Shown piece by piece: positions 1-9,387 of a stretch of DNA of 64,000 nt. Every line of letters starts with the position of its first letter. The first letter of the stretch is position 1. The notes under the pieces are model-generated. The model was not told the origin of the DNA. It was given only the letters and a program-made list of their open reading frames with translations, and did no database searches. This stretch comes from CAXBNB01 sp040151475. GTDB lineage: Bacteria; Bacteroidota; Bacteroidia; Cytophagales; Cyclobacteriaceae. The stretch is taken from contig NZ_JBDKWG010000146.1 in assembly GCF_040151475.1 (NCBI RefSeq), positions 62,001 through 126,000 on the forward strand, written 5' to 3'. The position numbers were made by a program, and so were the translations under genes.

Positions 1-121
1 TCAGTGGAAAATACGATGATTTCAAGGAATACATTCCTATGACACCAAACACAAAAAATCCAAGAATGACTATGTTTGCTAATACCGGGTACTTAATAAA
101 ATGCGCAATTATATTTTTCAT
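1..121 (-). CDS. RND efflux permease, N-terminus only (cut by window edge)
   Basis: The first 40 codons of a minus-strand gene, starting at the ATG that ends at 121 and running off the window. The peptide begins MKNIIAHFIKYPVLANIVI and continues into a hydrophobic stretch ending near YSLKSSYFPL. That is the usual start of an AcrB/HAE1-type RND inner-membrane pump: a short amphipathic head, then TM1. It begins 6 bp after the stop of the periplasmic adaptor, so it is the last visible gene of a marR-adaptor-pump operon. The substrate cannot be judged. Confidence 0.85.
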   Translation of the reverse strand, partial: MKNIIAHFIKYPVLANIVILGFFVFGVIGMYSLKSSYFPL

Positions 122-127
122 ATTGAA

Positions 128-1240
128 TTACCCATTTATTATTGAAACAGCCATCCCGGAAAAAGCATTCGGAACTATTTTGGAAACCAGCTGTGTACCA
201 TCTTTCAAACCAGAGACAATTACCGTTTTTTGATTTTCATGTAAAATTTTTATAGGTATCAACTCCAATACTCCTCCTTTCACCACATAAACCTGTGACT
301 CACCTACAACCAGACTTCTGGATATTTCTATCGCATTTGTTTCTGGTTTTCCTTCAATTTTTGCTTCCAGATACATTCCTTCTTTCAGTTCTTTTCCTTT
401 CAAATCGATAAATATTTGAACTGTCTGAGTTGTAGTATTGACTTTTCCGTTAATTCTCGCAATCGTTCCTTTCCATATTTTGGTCATGTCTTTGGCATCA
501 ACCACTTCAACATCTTTTCCAACAGATATGGACGGTAATGTTGATTTGCTAATGGCTACTTCCAATTCAAAATTGGTAGGATCTATGAATTCACCCAGCT
601 TCTGTCCGGGCCTTACTACAGTCCCCGGATTTACCACTGCATCTGTTAGTATTCCATCAAACGGTGCAGTCAAATTGTATTTTTGATATATGATCTCCAG
701 GTTTTTGGTGTTGTAATACGTGGTGTAAATATTCTTACCAGTGATAAAATATTTTTCTTTATCAGAAGATGTTTTAGGCAAATCTGCTATTGGTTTGCTC
801 ATGTCAAAGTCTTGTAAATAACGATCCCATTTTTTATAGGCATCCGGATAATCGAGCCTCAAATCAGGGATAACACTCGTGATCAGATTCTGTAGTACAC
901 TTTTTTGTGCCTGAAGATTGGCATAATAATCATTACTTCGAACCCTGACCATTGTTTCTCCTTTTTTATATCTTGAACCTGGCTTAAATTCTTTTGCAGT
1001 ACGTTCCATAACCCCCTGAACTTCAGAATATATTTCCATTCTGTTTTTGGCAACCAGCCGTCCACTTTCATAGATTCTGATAGGTATATCTTTGTTTTTC
1101 ACGGGTTCAACAAAAACTGCCTGGACAATCTTTTCTTTCACGGGTTTCTTCTTTTCATTGCTTTCAATTACTGACTTGGCGATGAAAACTCCTCCTGCCA
1201 ACAACAGCACTCCCAATACGATCGTAATGTAATTTCTCAT
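128..1240 (-). CDS. RND efflux periplasmic adaptor (membrane fusion protein)
   Basis: A 370-residue adaptor that would link an inner-membrane RND pump to an outer-membrane TolC-like channel. Residues 5-21 form an N-terminal anchor. Two half-lipoyl segments follow, one around KPGSRYKKGETMVRV and one around residue 191 (APFDGILTDAVVNPGTVV). They are separated by a hairpin-like insert, and beta-barrel and membrane-proximal segments come last. This order is that of the HlyD/AcrA family. It lies 6 bp after marR and 6 bp before the pump, so co-transcription is very likely. Only one anchor is seen and no lipobox. Family assignment is firm; substrate is unknown. Confidence 0.9.
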   Translation of the reverse strand: MRNYITIVLGVLLLAGGVFIAKSVIESNEKKKPVKEKIVQAVFVEPVKNKDIPIRIYESGRLVAKNRMEIYSEVQGVMERTAKEFKPGSRYKKGETMVRVRSNDYYANLQAQKSVLQNLITSVIPDLRLDYPDAYKKWDRYLQDFDMSKPIADLPKTSSDKEKYFITGKNIYTTYYNTKNLEIIYQKYNLTAPFDGILTDAVVNPGTVVRPGQKLGEFIDPTNFELEVAISKSTLPSISVGKDVEVVDAKDMTKIWKGTIARINGKVNTTTQTVQIFIDLKGKELKEGMYLEAKIEGKPETNAIEISRSLVVGESQVYVVKGGVLELIPIKILHENQKTVIVSGLKDGTQLVSKIVPNAFSGMAVSIING

Positions 1241-1246
1241 GTATAT

Positions 1247-1717
1247 TTAATGGTTCAATGGAGCAGTAAGCTCGTCTGCATTTACGTTTTTACTTATTTT
1301 TTTCAACACGCTGATAGTTTGTTCTATTTCTTCTTTTGTAATTCCTTTTTGTATTTCTTCCACCGCTTTTTTAACTATTGGAACAGCAGCTTTCAGCAAA
1401 CCCTGTCCGTTTTGGGTAATATAGATATGATTAATTCTCTTGTCGTCTTTGGATTGCACCCGTGTGACTAATTTTTTCCTCTCCATAGTATTGATCAGCC
1501 GGGTCAGAGATGTTTTGTCTCTTTTGGCTAAAAAAGCCAGATTTTGTTGAGGTTGTCCGTCGTTTTTTGAAAGTATTCGCAGAATGATCAATTGAGTTTT
1601 AGTCAATTCCAATCCACAGGCATGAAAATAATCCAAGACGAAAAAATCAATGCTTTTCATAGCCCTACCCAGCCATGGCAGCATTGTATTCTCTAAATCT
1701 GCTAATACATCTTTCAT
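1247..1717 (-). CDS. MarR-family transcriptional regulator of the efflux operon
   Basis: A 156-residue winged-helix regulator. The recognition helix region is DKTSLTRLINTMERKKLV and the wing carries KDDKRINHIYIT, both typical of MarR proteins, with dimerisation helices at both ends. It is the first gene of the efflux operon, and an imperfect palindrome of MarR type lies 44 bp upstream. By family habit it would repress its own operon and release DNA on binding a small phenolic or lipophilic ligand. The ligand is not deducible. Confidence 0.9.
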   Translation of the reverse strand: MKDVLADLENTMLPWLGRAMKSIDFFVLDYFHACGLELTKTQLIILRILSKNDGQPQQNLAFLAKRDKTSLTRLINTMERKKLVTRVQSKDDKRINHIYITQNGQGLLKAAVPIVKKAVEEIQKGITKEEIEQTISVLKKISKNVNADELTAPLNH

Positions 1718-1760
1718 TTATTTTTATTAATAAACTTTGAACAATACGGATAGCATAAAA

Positions 1761-1782
1761 ATTAGTTGTATATGCAATTAAT
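1761..1782. promoter_or_regulatory. MarR-type operator, imperfect palindrome
   Basis: ATTAGTTG-TATATG-CAATTAAT reads as an inverted repeat with TTG/CAA half-sites around an AT core, the usual form of MarR operators. It sits between the marR start and the divergent ccoI gene, much nearer marR. Autoregulation is inferred from position. Confidence 0.6.
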
Positions 1783-1870
1783 TTTTTTCAAAATCACTGA
1801 ATCCTGCATCAGGGTTGTTACATCTATTGTTAAAAAAAACTGGAAACAAACGTATTATTTAATATAATTA

Positions 1871-1884
1871 CTGATCAACATCAC
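1871..1884. promoter_or_regulatory. FNR/CRP-like binding site upstream of ccoI
   Basis: CTGATCAACATCAC holds TGAT-N4-ATCA, the core of the FNR consensus TTGAT-N4-ATCAA, with only the two outer bases differing. It is 77 bp upstream of the ccoI ATG. FNR-type control of cbb3 oxidase assembly genes under low oxygen is well known in other phyla; use of this site here is inferred. Confidence 0.4.
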
Positions 1885-1960
1885 TTTCTTTAGGCTGTCT
1901 GGTCATTGAATGAAAGTTTACTTCGTATGATTTTTGTATATTCTATTGAAAATTGAAATA

Positions 1961-4366
1961 ATGACAGAAGAATTGATCAAAACACAGGAAAAAACAGTTT
2001 GCTACCATTGTGGCGACCCATGCGATTCTGATGTCATCCGTTTTGAAGAAAAAGATTTTTGCTGTCATGGTTGCAAAACAGTCTTTCAAATTTTGGATGA
2101 AAACGGACTTTGCAATTATTATCACTTAGATGAATCCGCCGGAATATCCCTAAAATCCAAAGATTTCGGTGATAAATATAGTTTCTTGGACAATGTGCAG
2201 ATTGTGGATCAACTTTTGGAATTCAAAAATGAAAAGTTCCAAAAAGTGACATTAACTATCCCCTCCATTCACTGTAGTTCATGTATTTGGTTACTTGAAA
2301 ATCTGCACAAAATACAAGAAGAAATAAATTCATCAAGGGTAAATTTTGCCAAAAAGGAAATCAGCCTTATTTATAATGGAGACCGTATCAGCTTACGGAA
2401 AATTGTAGAATTACTTTCTACGCTGGGATATGAACCTCAGATCACACTTAAGTCCAAAGATCAGGCTGCACCGAATAAGTCAAACACGGTAATTATCAAG
2501 TTGGGAGTAGCCGGATTTTGTTTTGGAAATATTATGCTACTGAGTTTTCCCGAATATTTTGGAATAGAAGCATCTTCCGACGAAACATTCATTTTCCTCT
2601 TCAACTGGCTAAACCTGCTGTTAGTATTGCCTGTCATTTTTTATAGTGGACTGGATTATATCACCTCAGCATTCAAAAGCATCCAACAAAAATACCTCAA
2701 TATAGACGTACCCATTACATTGGGTATTTTCGCCTTGTTTGTACAAAGCCTTTACGAAATATTCACCAAAACCGGAGCTGGCTACCTGGATTCCCTGTCA
2801 GGATTAATTTTCTTTTTATTGATTGGCAAATGGTTTCAATCCAAAACGTATGAGAACCTTGCTTTCAACCGTGATTACAAATCATATTTTCCACTAGGCA
2901 TAATTAAACTCGTCAATGATGAAAGGATTCCAATTCCCATAAAAGAAGCCCAAAAAGGGGATCAATTACTTATTAGAAACAAGGAACTAATCCCAGTGGA
3001 TTGTCTTTTGATTTCAGAAAATGCCGATATTGATTATAGCTTCGTAACGGGTGAAGCTACACTGGAGAAGAAAAAAAGTGGAGACACTTTATATGCCGGA
3101 GGTAAACAGATTGGTGGTTCCATTATTGTATTGGTAGAGGAAGAAGTTTCTCAAAGCAAACTGGTCAAGTTATGGAATCAAGATGCTTTTCAGCAAAATG
3201 AAAGTGTTTCCTTTCATTTTGTCGATAATATTTCCAGGTACTTTACACCTACTATTTTGGTGATTGCTGCTATTTCCAGTATCTACTGGATGCTTGCCGG
3301 ATCTGATCTAGCCGTAAAAGTATTTGCATCTGTATTGATCGTGGCATGCCCTTGTGCCCTGGCACTTGCTTCTCCTTTTACTTACGGTTCGGTATTACGT
3401 GTATTGGGTCGTTCCAGTATGTACCTCAAAAATGCCAGCGTAGTTGAGAAGATTATGCCCCTACAACACATTGTATTTGACAAAACCGGAACCCTAACCA
3501 ATAAAGAAAATACCGGCATTCGATTCTCAGGAGAATTGACAGAGAAGGAAAAAGCCATGGTTTGGTCTTGTTTGGGGAATTCCACGCACATTTTGAGTGT
3601 GAAAATTTACGATTACCTAAGTCAAAGTCATCCAGAACTTATGAAAATCAATGAGTTTGAAGAAAAAGAAGGAAAAGGAATTCAAGGAAAAATTGGTGGG
3701 CATGATGTAAAAATTGGTTCGGCTTCATTTCTAAATGTTGATACCAGCGAACAATTACATCATATTGGAACAAAGGTATTTGTTAAGATCAACGGACAGT
3801 TAAAAGGATATTTTACCATTGACCAACAATTCCGCTCTGAGCTCACGGCAGTGATTTCAAATTTGAGTAAAAAGTACAGTTTATCTCTCTTATCCGGTGA
3901 CAATGACGATCAGAAAAAAAGCTGGGAAGAATTATTTCCACCTAAAACGGAATTATTATTTAACCAGTCTCCGGAGGATAAACTCAATTACATCCGGTCA
4001 TTGCAAAATTCCGGAATGAGTGTAATGATGGTAGGAGACGGGCTCAATGATGCCGGTGCTTTGAAGCAGGCAAATGTAGGCATTGCTATTACAGACGACA
4101 TTGCAACATTTACACCTTCCAGTGATGGCATATTGGCTGGAAGCAATTTCAACCGGTTACCAGAGCTTCTGAAATTTGCCAATGATTCTAAAAAAGTAGT
4201 GATAGGTGCTTTTGGCATTTCATTTTTGTACAATCTTGTTGGCTTGTCTTTGGCAGTAACGGGCAACCTGGAGCCAGTATATGCTGCGATTCTTATGCCA
4301 TTAAGTAGCATTACTGTAGTTGGCTTTACCACAATAGCTGTAAATTTGATGGGAAGAAAAATCTGA
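1961..4366 (+). CDS. ccoI: CcoI/FixI-type copper-transporting P1B ATPase
   Basis: An 801-residue heavy-metal P-type ATPase that supplies copper for cbb3-type cytochrome oxidase assembly. In order it has: an N-terminal cysteine cluster (C14xxC17, C21, C34C35xxC38) typical of CcoI; a heavy-metal-associated domain with CSSC at 105-108; a membrane block; an actuator TGEAT loop; the CPC metal motif at 463-465 in TM6; the phosphorylation motif DKTGT at 507-511; and the hinge GDGLND at 692-697. A TTG 27 bp upstream is in frame, but the ATG at 1961 gives the better N-terminus. ccoS follows 5 bp later, which supports CcoI over a general copper exporter. The oxidase structural genes are not in the window. 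Confidence 0.93.
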   Translation: MTEELIKTQEKTVCYHCGDPCDSDVIRFEEKDFCCHGCKTVFQILDENGLCNYYHLDESAGISLKSKDFGDKYSFLDNVQIVDQLLEFKNEKFQKVTLTIPSIHCSSCIWLLENLHKIQEEINSSRVNFAKKEISLIYNGDRISLRKIVELLSTLGYEPQITLKSKDQAAPNKSNTVIIKLGVAGFCFGNIMLLSFPEYFGIEASSDETFIFLFNWLNLLLVLPVIFYSGLDYITSAFKSIQQKYLNIDVPITLGIFALFVQSLYEIFTKTGAGYLDSLSGLIFFLLIGKWFQSKTYENLAFNRDYKSYFPLGIIKLVNDERIPIPIKEAQKGDQLLIRNKELIPVDCLLISENADIDYSFVTGEATLEKKKSGDTLYAGGKQIGGSIIVLVEEEVSQSKLVKLWNQDAFQQNESVSFHFVDNISRYFTPTILVIAAISSIYWMLAGSDLAVKVFASVLIVACPCALALASPFTYGSVLRVLGRSSMYLKNASVVEKIMPLQHIVFDKTGTLTNKENTGIRFSGELTEKEKAMVWSCLGNSTHILSVKIYDYLSQSHPELMKINEFEEKEGKGIQGKIGGHDVKIGSASFLNVDTSEQLHHIGTKVFVKINGQLKGYFTIDQQFRSELTAVISNLSKKYSLSLLSGDNDDQKKSWEELFPPKTELLFNQSPEDKLNYIRSLQNSGMSVMMVGDGLNDAGALKQANVGIAITDDIATFTPSSDGILAGSNFNRLPELLKFANDSKKVVIGAFGISFLYNLVGLSLAVTGNLEPVYAAILMPLSSITVVGFTTIAVNLMGRKI

Positions 4367-4371
4367 TAACT

Positions 4372-4560
4372 ATGTCCGTAATCATCATATTAATTGGAAT
4401 CAGCATTTTAGTTGCCTCAGCTTTCCTTATATCATTTATCTGGGCAATGAAAGACGGACAATACGACGATACCTATTCCCCTTCGATCAGGATGCTCTTT
4501 GAAGATGAGGTAAAAGAAACGAAATCAGAAAAAAGAGATAAGAACAAAAAGCAGTCTTAA
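4372..4560 (+). CDS. ccoS: CcoS, cbb3-type cytochrome oxidase assembly protein
   Basis: A 62-residue single-pass membrane protein. A hydrophobic helix at residues 3-24 is followed at once by FIWAMKDGQYDD, the CcoS hallmark (F-W-x-x-x-x-GQ-x-D-D), and then a short charged tail. CcoS is needed for cofactor insertion into cbb3 oxidase. It begins 5 bp after ccoI and ends 7 bp before the convergent hemE stop. Confidence 0.93.
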   Translation: MSVIIILIGISILVASAFLISFIWAMKDGQYDDTYSPSIRMLFEDEVKETKSEKRDKNKKQS

Positions 4561-4567
4561 TTACCAA

Positions 4568-5599
4568 CTAATCCGCTCTCCAATTTTTTACCGTATCAAT
4601 AAAGCACTTGACTTTATCAGGTTCTATATCCGGATATACGCCATGGCCTAGGTTAGCAATATGTTTGTACCCACCAAATTTTGTGAGCATTTCTTTCGTT
4701 GCTTTTTCTATTTGGCTAAAAGAGCCATAAAGCGAACAAGGATCGAGGTTTCCCTGAAGTGTTTTGGTATTTCCAATCAACCTTCGTGATGCCTCAATAC
4801 TCATATTCCAGTCCAACCCAATGGTTTCACAATTCAACTGACCCATTCCCCTTCTTGCAAAAAATGCACCTTTAGCAAATACAGTGACTGGTACTTCGTT
4901 GATGGCATCACAGATTTTAGAAATATATTTCAATCCAAACTCATCATATTGGTTGGGGGGTAATATCCCAGCCCAGGAGTCAAATACCTGCACCAAATCG
5001 GCTCCAGCCTTAATCTGCATTTTCAGATATTTGATGGTGCTCTCCGTGATCATATCCAGCAACTTATGAGATAACTCTGGTTGTGTATATAGCATTCTTC
5101 TAGCTTTGGAGAAAGTTTTGCTCCCAGATCCTTCAACCATGTATGAAAATATAGTCCATGGAGCTCCGGCAAATCCTATCAATGGCACTCTTCCATTCAA
5201 TTCCCTTTTTGTGATTTTTATAGCATCATTAACATATGCAAGATCAGATTCAGGGTCAGCTATTTTGATTTTCTTTAAATCCGCCTCAGAATTTATTGTA
5301 TTTTCAAACCAGGGCCCTTTTTGCTCAATCATCTGATAAGGTAGTCCCATGGCTTCAGGTATCACCAAAATATCCGAGAATATTATGGCAGCATCTACAC
5401 CAAGTATGTCAACAGGCTGCAAGGTTACTTCTGCTGCCAACTCTGGTGTCGTACACAGCTCAATAAATCCACTCAATTTATTTCTTACAGCACGATACTC
5501 AGGTAAAATTCTACCTGCCTGCCTCATTACCCATACGGGCACTCTTTCTGTCTTTTCTCCTCTGGCTGCTTTTAGCAATAGATCATTTTTCAACATCAT
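4568..5599 (-). CDS. hemE: Uroporphyrinogen decarboxylase
   Basis: Decarboxylates uroporphyrinogen III to coproporphyrinogen III in heme synthesis, in the cytoplasm. 343 residues, the normal family length. The signature PVWVMRQAGRILPEYR is near residues 21-36, FSDI holds the catalytic aspartate, GFAGAPWT is present, and NLGHG lies near residue 316. The open frame extends 90 bp further upstream, but the extra N-terminus is hydrophobic and unlike the family, so the ATG ending at 5599 was chosen (a second ATG follows directly). It is convergent with ccoIS; heme supply fits that neighbour. Confidence 0.95.
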   Translation of the reverse strand: MMLKNDLLLKAARGEKTERVPVWVMRQAGRILPEYRAVRNKLSGFIELCTTPELAAEVTLQPVDILGVDAAIIFSDILVIPEAMGLPYQMIEQKGPWFENTINSEADLKKIKIADPESDLAYVNDAIKITKRELNGRVPLIGFAGAPWTIFSYMVEGSGSKTFSKARRMLYTQPELSHKLLDMITESTIKYLKMQIKAGADLVQVFDSWAGILPPNQYDEFGLKYISKICDAINEVPVTVFAKGAFFARRGMGQLNCETIGLDWNMSIEASRRLIGNTKTLQGNLDPCSLYGSFSQIEKATKEMLTKFGGYKHIANLGHGVYPDIEPDKVKCFIDTVKNWRAD

Positions 5600-5622
5600 A
5601 AATGGATTTTTATATTGGGAAG

Positions 5623-5630
5623 CAAAGATA
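5623..5630 (-). promoter_or_regulatory. Putative -7 promoter element of hemE
   Basis: On the minus strand this reads TATCTTTG, an exact match to the Bacteroidota -7 box TAnnTTTG, 24 bp before the chosen hemE start. No good -33 box is evident. Confidence 0.45.
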
Positions 5631-5690
5631 AGTTGGTGAAATATAAATAAGAGGTTCAGTCTATAATTAGATGCAAAAAATGAAAACAAA

Positions 5691-5715
5691 AGAGGCTGAT
5701 CATAGATCAGCCTCT
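5691..5715 (-). terminator. Rho-independent terminator of the marR-fadN-fadA operon
   Basis: A perfect 11-bp stem (AGAGGCTGATC) with a 3-base loop. On the minus strand it is followed by TTTGTTTTC. It lies 33 bp after the fadA stop and before the hemE promoter. Confidence 0.75.
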
Positions 5716-5748
5716 TCCAATTATTGAATTTTGCCTTTCAGCAAACAA

Positions 5749-6924
5749 TTACTTCAAAAATTCATATACTCCTGCTACTCCCTGACCTCCACCAACACAT
5801 GCAGTCACTACACCATATTTTTGTTTTCGCCTTCTCATTTCATTGATCAACTGAATGGAAAGCTTTGCACCTGTACATCCAAGTGGATGACCCAGTGCTA
5901 CAGCACCTCCATTCACATTTACTATATCAGGATTAAGACCTGCTTCTTTTATCACTGCCAAGGCTTGTGTAGCAAATGCTTCATTCAATTCGAATTGTTC
6001 TATGTCATCAAGTTTCAATCCGGCTTGCTTCAGTGCTTTTGGAATAGCAGCCACAGGACCGATTCCCATAATTCGGGGACTCACACCAGCTGCAGCATAA
6101 GTAACTAATCTTGCTATTGGTTCCAGATTCAATTCTTTTACCATTTTTTCTGACATTACCATTACAAATGCCGCTCCGTCCGATGTTTGCGAAGAATTAC
6201 CAGCTGTAACCATACCTCCCATTTTAAAAGCAGGTCTTAATTGAGAGAGACCTTCCATAGAAGTACCCGGTCTTGGCCCTTCATCCGTATCCACCAGATA
6301 TTCTCGTACTTCCTTCTTACCCTTAGAATTCACAAATGTTTCACTCACCGTTATTGGTACGATTTCATCTTTGAATTTACCTTCCTTTATGGCTGCAATC
6401 GCCTTGTTGTGAGAATCCACCGAAAACTGATCTGCCTGTTCACGGGTGATACCATAATCGTTAGCTATTTCCTCCGCAGTAATACCCATAGACAAATAAT
6501 ACTCTGGGTTTTGCTCTGCTATTTTCCAGTTGAGGGCAGTTTTATAACCCATCATAGGAACCAATGACATTGATTCTGTTCCTCCAGCTATAATACACTC
6601 AGCCATTCCGGCTTTGATTTTTGCGGTAGCCATTGCTATCGTTTCAAGGCCAGAGCCACAATATCGGTTGACAATTAGACCAGGAACTTCCATCGGCAAT
6701 GCCAATAGTGAGATCATTCGTCCCATTTGCATTCCTTGTTCTGCTTCAGGAATTGCATTTCCCACGATCAAATCGTCTATCCTTTTAGGATCCAATTCGG
6801 GAATATCGCTTACCAAATGTTTGATAACATCAGCAGCCAGGTCATCCGGTCTTGTAAACCGAAAACCTCCTTTTTTAGATTTACCTACTGCTGACCTATA
6901 TCCTTTTACTATATATGCTTCCAT
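5749..6924 (-). CDS. fadA: Acetyl-CoA C-acyltransferase (3-ketoacyl-CoA thiolase)
   Basis: Cleaves 3-ketoacyl-CoA with CoA in the last step of fatty acid beta-oxidation. 391 residues. The catalytic triad of the thiolase family is present: C89 in NRYCGSG, H346 in GHPLGC and C376 in ACVGGGQG, with NEAFA between. An upstream TTG would add 13 residues; the ATG ending at 6924 gives the standard N-terminus (MEAYIVKGYRSAVGK). It follows fadN by 60 bp in the same direction, as in fadN-fadA pairs of other bacteria. A biosynthetic thiolase is less likely given the neighbour. Confidence 0.92.
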   Translation of the reverse strand: MEAYIVKGYRSAVGKSKKGGFRFTRPDDLAADVIKHLVSDIPELDPKRIDDLIVGNAIPEAEQGMQMGRMISLLALPMEVPGLIVNRYCGSGLETIAMATAKIKAGMAECIIAGGTESMSLVPMMGYKTALNWKIAEQNPEYYLSMGITAEEIANDYGITREQADQFSVDSHNKAIAAIKEGKFKDEIVPITVSETFVNSKGKKEVREYLVDTDEGPRPGTSMEGLSQLRPAFKMGGMVTAGNSSQTSDGAAFVMVMSEKMVKELNLEPIARLVTYAAAGVSPRIMGIGPVAAIPKALKQAGLKLDDIEQFELNEAFATQALAVIKEAGLNPDIVNVNGGAVALGHPLGCTGAKLSIQLINEMRRRKQKYGVVTACVGGGQGVAGVYEFLK

Positions 6925-6984
6925 TTTTTTGTAGATTAATGATTTTAAAAAATCAGTATTCAAAATATTTTAATTGAAAAAAAC

Positions 6985-9387
6985 CTAGTTTCTGAGTGGT
7001 TTGCCCTTGAATAATATACTGTGAATTCTTTCCAAAGTTTTTGGTTCTCCGCACAAACTCAAAAAGCACTCCCGCTCCAGGTCAAGTAGATATTTTTCAG
7101 AAACCAAAGTCGGATAAGATAAATCACCTCCATTCATTACCCAGGATATTTTTCTGGCTATTTTCATATCATGTTCGGAAATATAATTTCCGTATTTCAT
7201 GCCAACCAGACCAGCTTCAAACATTGCAAGGCCTACTTTTCCTTGAACTTTGATATCCGTTCTCTGTGTCTGTTCAGTATAACCGGAATTTGCCAACTCC
7301 AATGCTTTCGCTTTGGCATCTGCTAAGAGTCTTGACCTGTTTAAAGTAAATTCGTCAGACGGTCTGATAAAACCAATATTTTTTGCCTCTTGTGCTGAAG
7401 TACTCACTTTAGCTGTAGCTATGGTCATAAAATGATCCTGAAGTTTATTCAACTCCGAATCACCGGGAAAATATGAGTCTGATGCACGAAGTGTCATTTC
7501 TTTGGTTCCACCTCCACCTGGTATTAACCCAACACCAACTTCTACCAGACCCATATACGTTTCTGTATGTGCTTGTATAGCATCCGAATGTAATGACAGT
7601 TCACAGCCTCCCCCAAGTGCCATGCCTGAAGTGGCCACCACTACCGGAATTGATGAGTATCTTGCCCGCATCATCGTGTTTTGAAACTGAGCAATCATCA
7701 TATTGATCTCATCAAATTCCTGATCTCCGGCGTACATAAAGAGCATTGCCAGATTTGCTCCGGCAGAAAAGTTTTGCCCTTCATTTCCAATTACCAATCC
7801 ACGAAAATCTTTCTCTGCAGTACTGATACCAGTATTTATTCCTTCAAGAACTTCCTGACCAAGAGAGTTCATTTTTGAGTGAAATTCCAAGTTCAAAATG
7901 CCATCTCCAACATCATACAATGTAGCTCCAGAATTTTCCCAAACTTTATTGTTTTCTTTGAATGCATCCAGAATAATCAACCCTTCGGTTCCCGGAACTA
8001 CTTTATACGTTTTTGACGGAATGTCATAATAAAGCTGTTTCCCCTTTTCGAATTTATAAAAGCTCTCGTTACCTCCGGAAAGCATTTCATCTACCCAAGG
8101 AGCTGGTGCTAATCCGGCATCTTTCATTTTCTGTGCCGTCTCTCGTACACCCAAAGCATCCCATGTTTCAAAAGGTCCCATTTCCCATGCGAACCCAGCA
8201 GCTACCGCCTGATCGATTCGAAACAGTTCATCTGCTATTTCCGGGATACGGTTAGTGCAATACCGGAACATGTCATAGAATGTGGCTCGGTAAAACTCGC
8301 CCGCTTTGTCATCATAGTTAACCAGAATGGAAATTCTTTCTTTTAGATTCTCTATGTCTTTAACTGCACCTACAGAATCAAAATTTGCCTTTGATCTTGA
8401 GCCATATTCATAGGTTTTCAAATCTATCTCCAGAATGTCTTTTTTCCCTTCAGGTGAAACCGTTTTTTTGAAATAACCCTGTTTGGTTTTATCACCAAGC
8501 CATTTCCTGTCATACATTTCTTTTACAATTCCCGGCAGTTTAAATCCTTCTCTGGACTCATCATCTGGCAAACCTTCATAAAGATTGTTAGCAACGTTCA
8601 CTGTTGTATCCAAGCCAACAACATCCATTGTCCGAAAAGTTGCGGACTTTGCGTGCCCAACGATTGGGCCTGTTAGTTTATCAACTTCTCCGACAGTCAA
8701 TCCCATTTTTTCTACGGTATGCATTGTAGAAAGAATGGAATAAATACCTATCCTATTGGCAATAAATGCCGGAGTATCTTTACAAAGCACTGTTTCTTTA
8801 CCCAGAAAAAGGTCACCATAGTACATTAGAAATTCCACTATTTTCGGATCAGTAGATTCCGTAGGAATTATTTCCAATAAGCGCAAATACCTTGGAGGAT
8901 TAAAAAAGTGGGTGCCACAAAAGTGTTTTTTAAAGTCCTCACTTCTTCCTTCGGCCATAAGATGAATAGGAATTCCAGAGGTATTTGAAGTAACCAATGT
9001 TCCAGGTTTTCTAAACTGCTCTACTTTATCATAAACCAATTTTTTGATTTTCAGATTTTCGACCACCACTTCGATTACCCAATCATAATCTGCAATTTTC
9101 GGGAAATCATCGTCAAAATTACCGAGGGTAATTAATGCTGAATCTTTGCTATTGTAAAGTGATGCCGGCTTTTGTTTCAATGTCGTTTGAAATGCGTTGT
9201 TCACAATTCTGTTTCTTACGGCCTTGTCATTAAGAGTTAATCCTTTCTGAGTTTCCTCCTCCGTCAACTCATTTGGCACTATATCTAAGAGCAAAACTTC
9301 AACTCCAATATTTGCGAAATGACATGCTATCCGGGAACCCATAATCCCCGAACCAAGTACTGCAATTTTTTTAATGGGTCTGTTCAT
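6985..9387 (-). CDS. fadN: 3-hydroxyacyl-CoA dehydrogenase / enoyl-CoA hydratase fusion (FadN type)
   Basis: An 800-residue two-domain beta-oxidation enzyme. The N-terminal dehydrogenase begins with the NAD-binding GSGIMGSRIA. The hydratase half lies roughly at 510-680, with an oxyanion-hole region at SAGANL, GGGCE at 592-596 and GLIPGGGGTKE. This order (dehydrogenase first) is that of Bacillus FadN and opposite to E. coli FadB. The two activities would hydrate 2-enoyl-CoA and oxidise the 3-hydroxy product for the thiolase encoded next. Its start overlaps the end of marR by 17 bp, implying translational coupling. Confidence 0.92.
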   Translation of the reverse strand: MNRPIKKIAVLGSGIMGSRIACHFANIGVEVLLLDIVPNELTEEETQKGLTLNDKAVRNRIVNNAFQTTLKQKPASLYNSKDSALITLGNFDDDFPKIADYDWVIEVVVENLKIKKLVYDKVEQFRKPGTLVTSNTSGIPIHLMAEGRSEDFKKHFCGTHFFNPPRYLRLLEIIPTESTDPKIVEFLMYYGDLFLGKETVLCKDTPAFIANRIGIYSILSTMHTVEKMGLTVGEVDKLTGPIVGHAKSATFRTMDVVGLDTTVNVANNLYEGLPDDESREGFKLPGIVKEMYDRKWLGDKTKQGYFKKTVSPEGKKDILEIDLKTYEYGSRSKANFDSVGAVKDIENLKERISILVNYDDKAGEFYRATFYDMFRYCTNRIPEIADELFRIDQAVAAGFAWEMGPFETWDALGVRETAQKMKDAGLAPAPWVDEMLSGGNESFYKFEKGKQLYYDIPSKTYKVVPGTEGLIILDAFKENNKVWENSGATLYDVGDGILNLEFHSKMNSLGQEVLEGINTGISTAEKDFRGLVIGNEGQNFSAGANLAMLFMYAGDQEFDEINMMIAQFQNTMMRARYSSIPVVVATSGMALGGGCELSLHSDAIQAHTETYMGLVEVGVGLIPGGGGTKEMTLRASDSYFPGDSELNKLQDHFMTIATAKVSTSAQEAKNIGFIRPSDEFTLNRSRLLADAKAKALELANSGYTEQTQRTDIKVQGKVGLAMFEAGLVGMKYGNYISEHDMKIARKISWVMNGGDLSYPTLVSEKYLLDLERECFLSLCGEPKTLERIHSILFKGKPLRN

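Noticed and set aside
5731..6108. 125-residue plus-strand frame
   Set aside because: Antisense to fadA and Cys/Ser-rich, a typical shadow frame.
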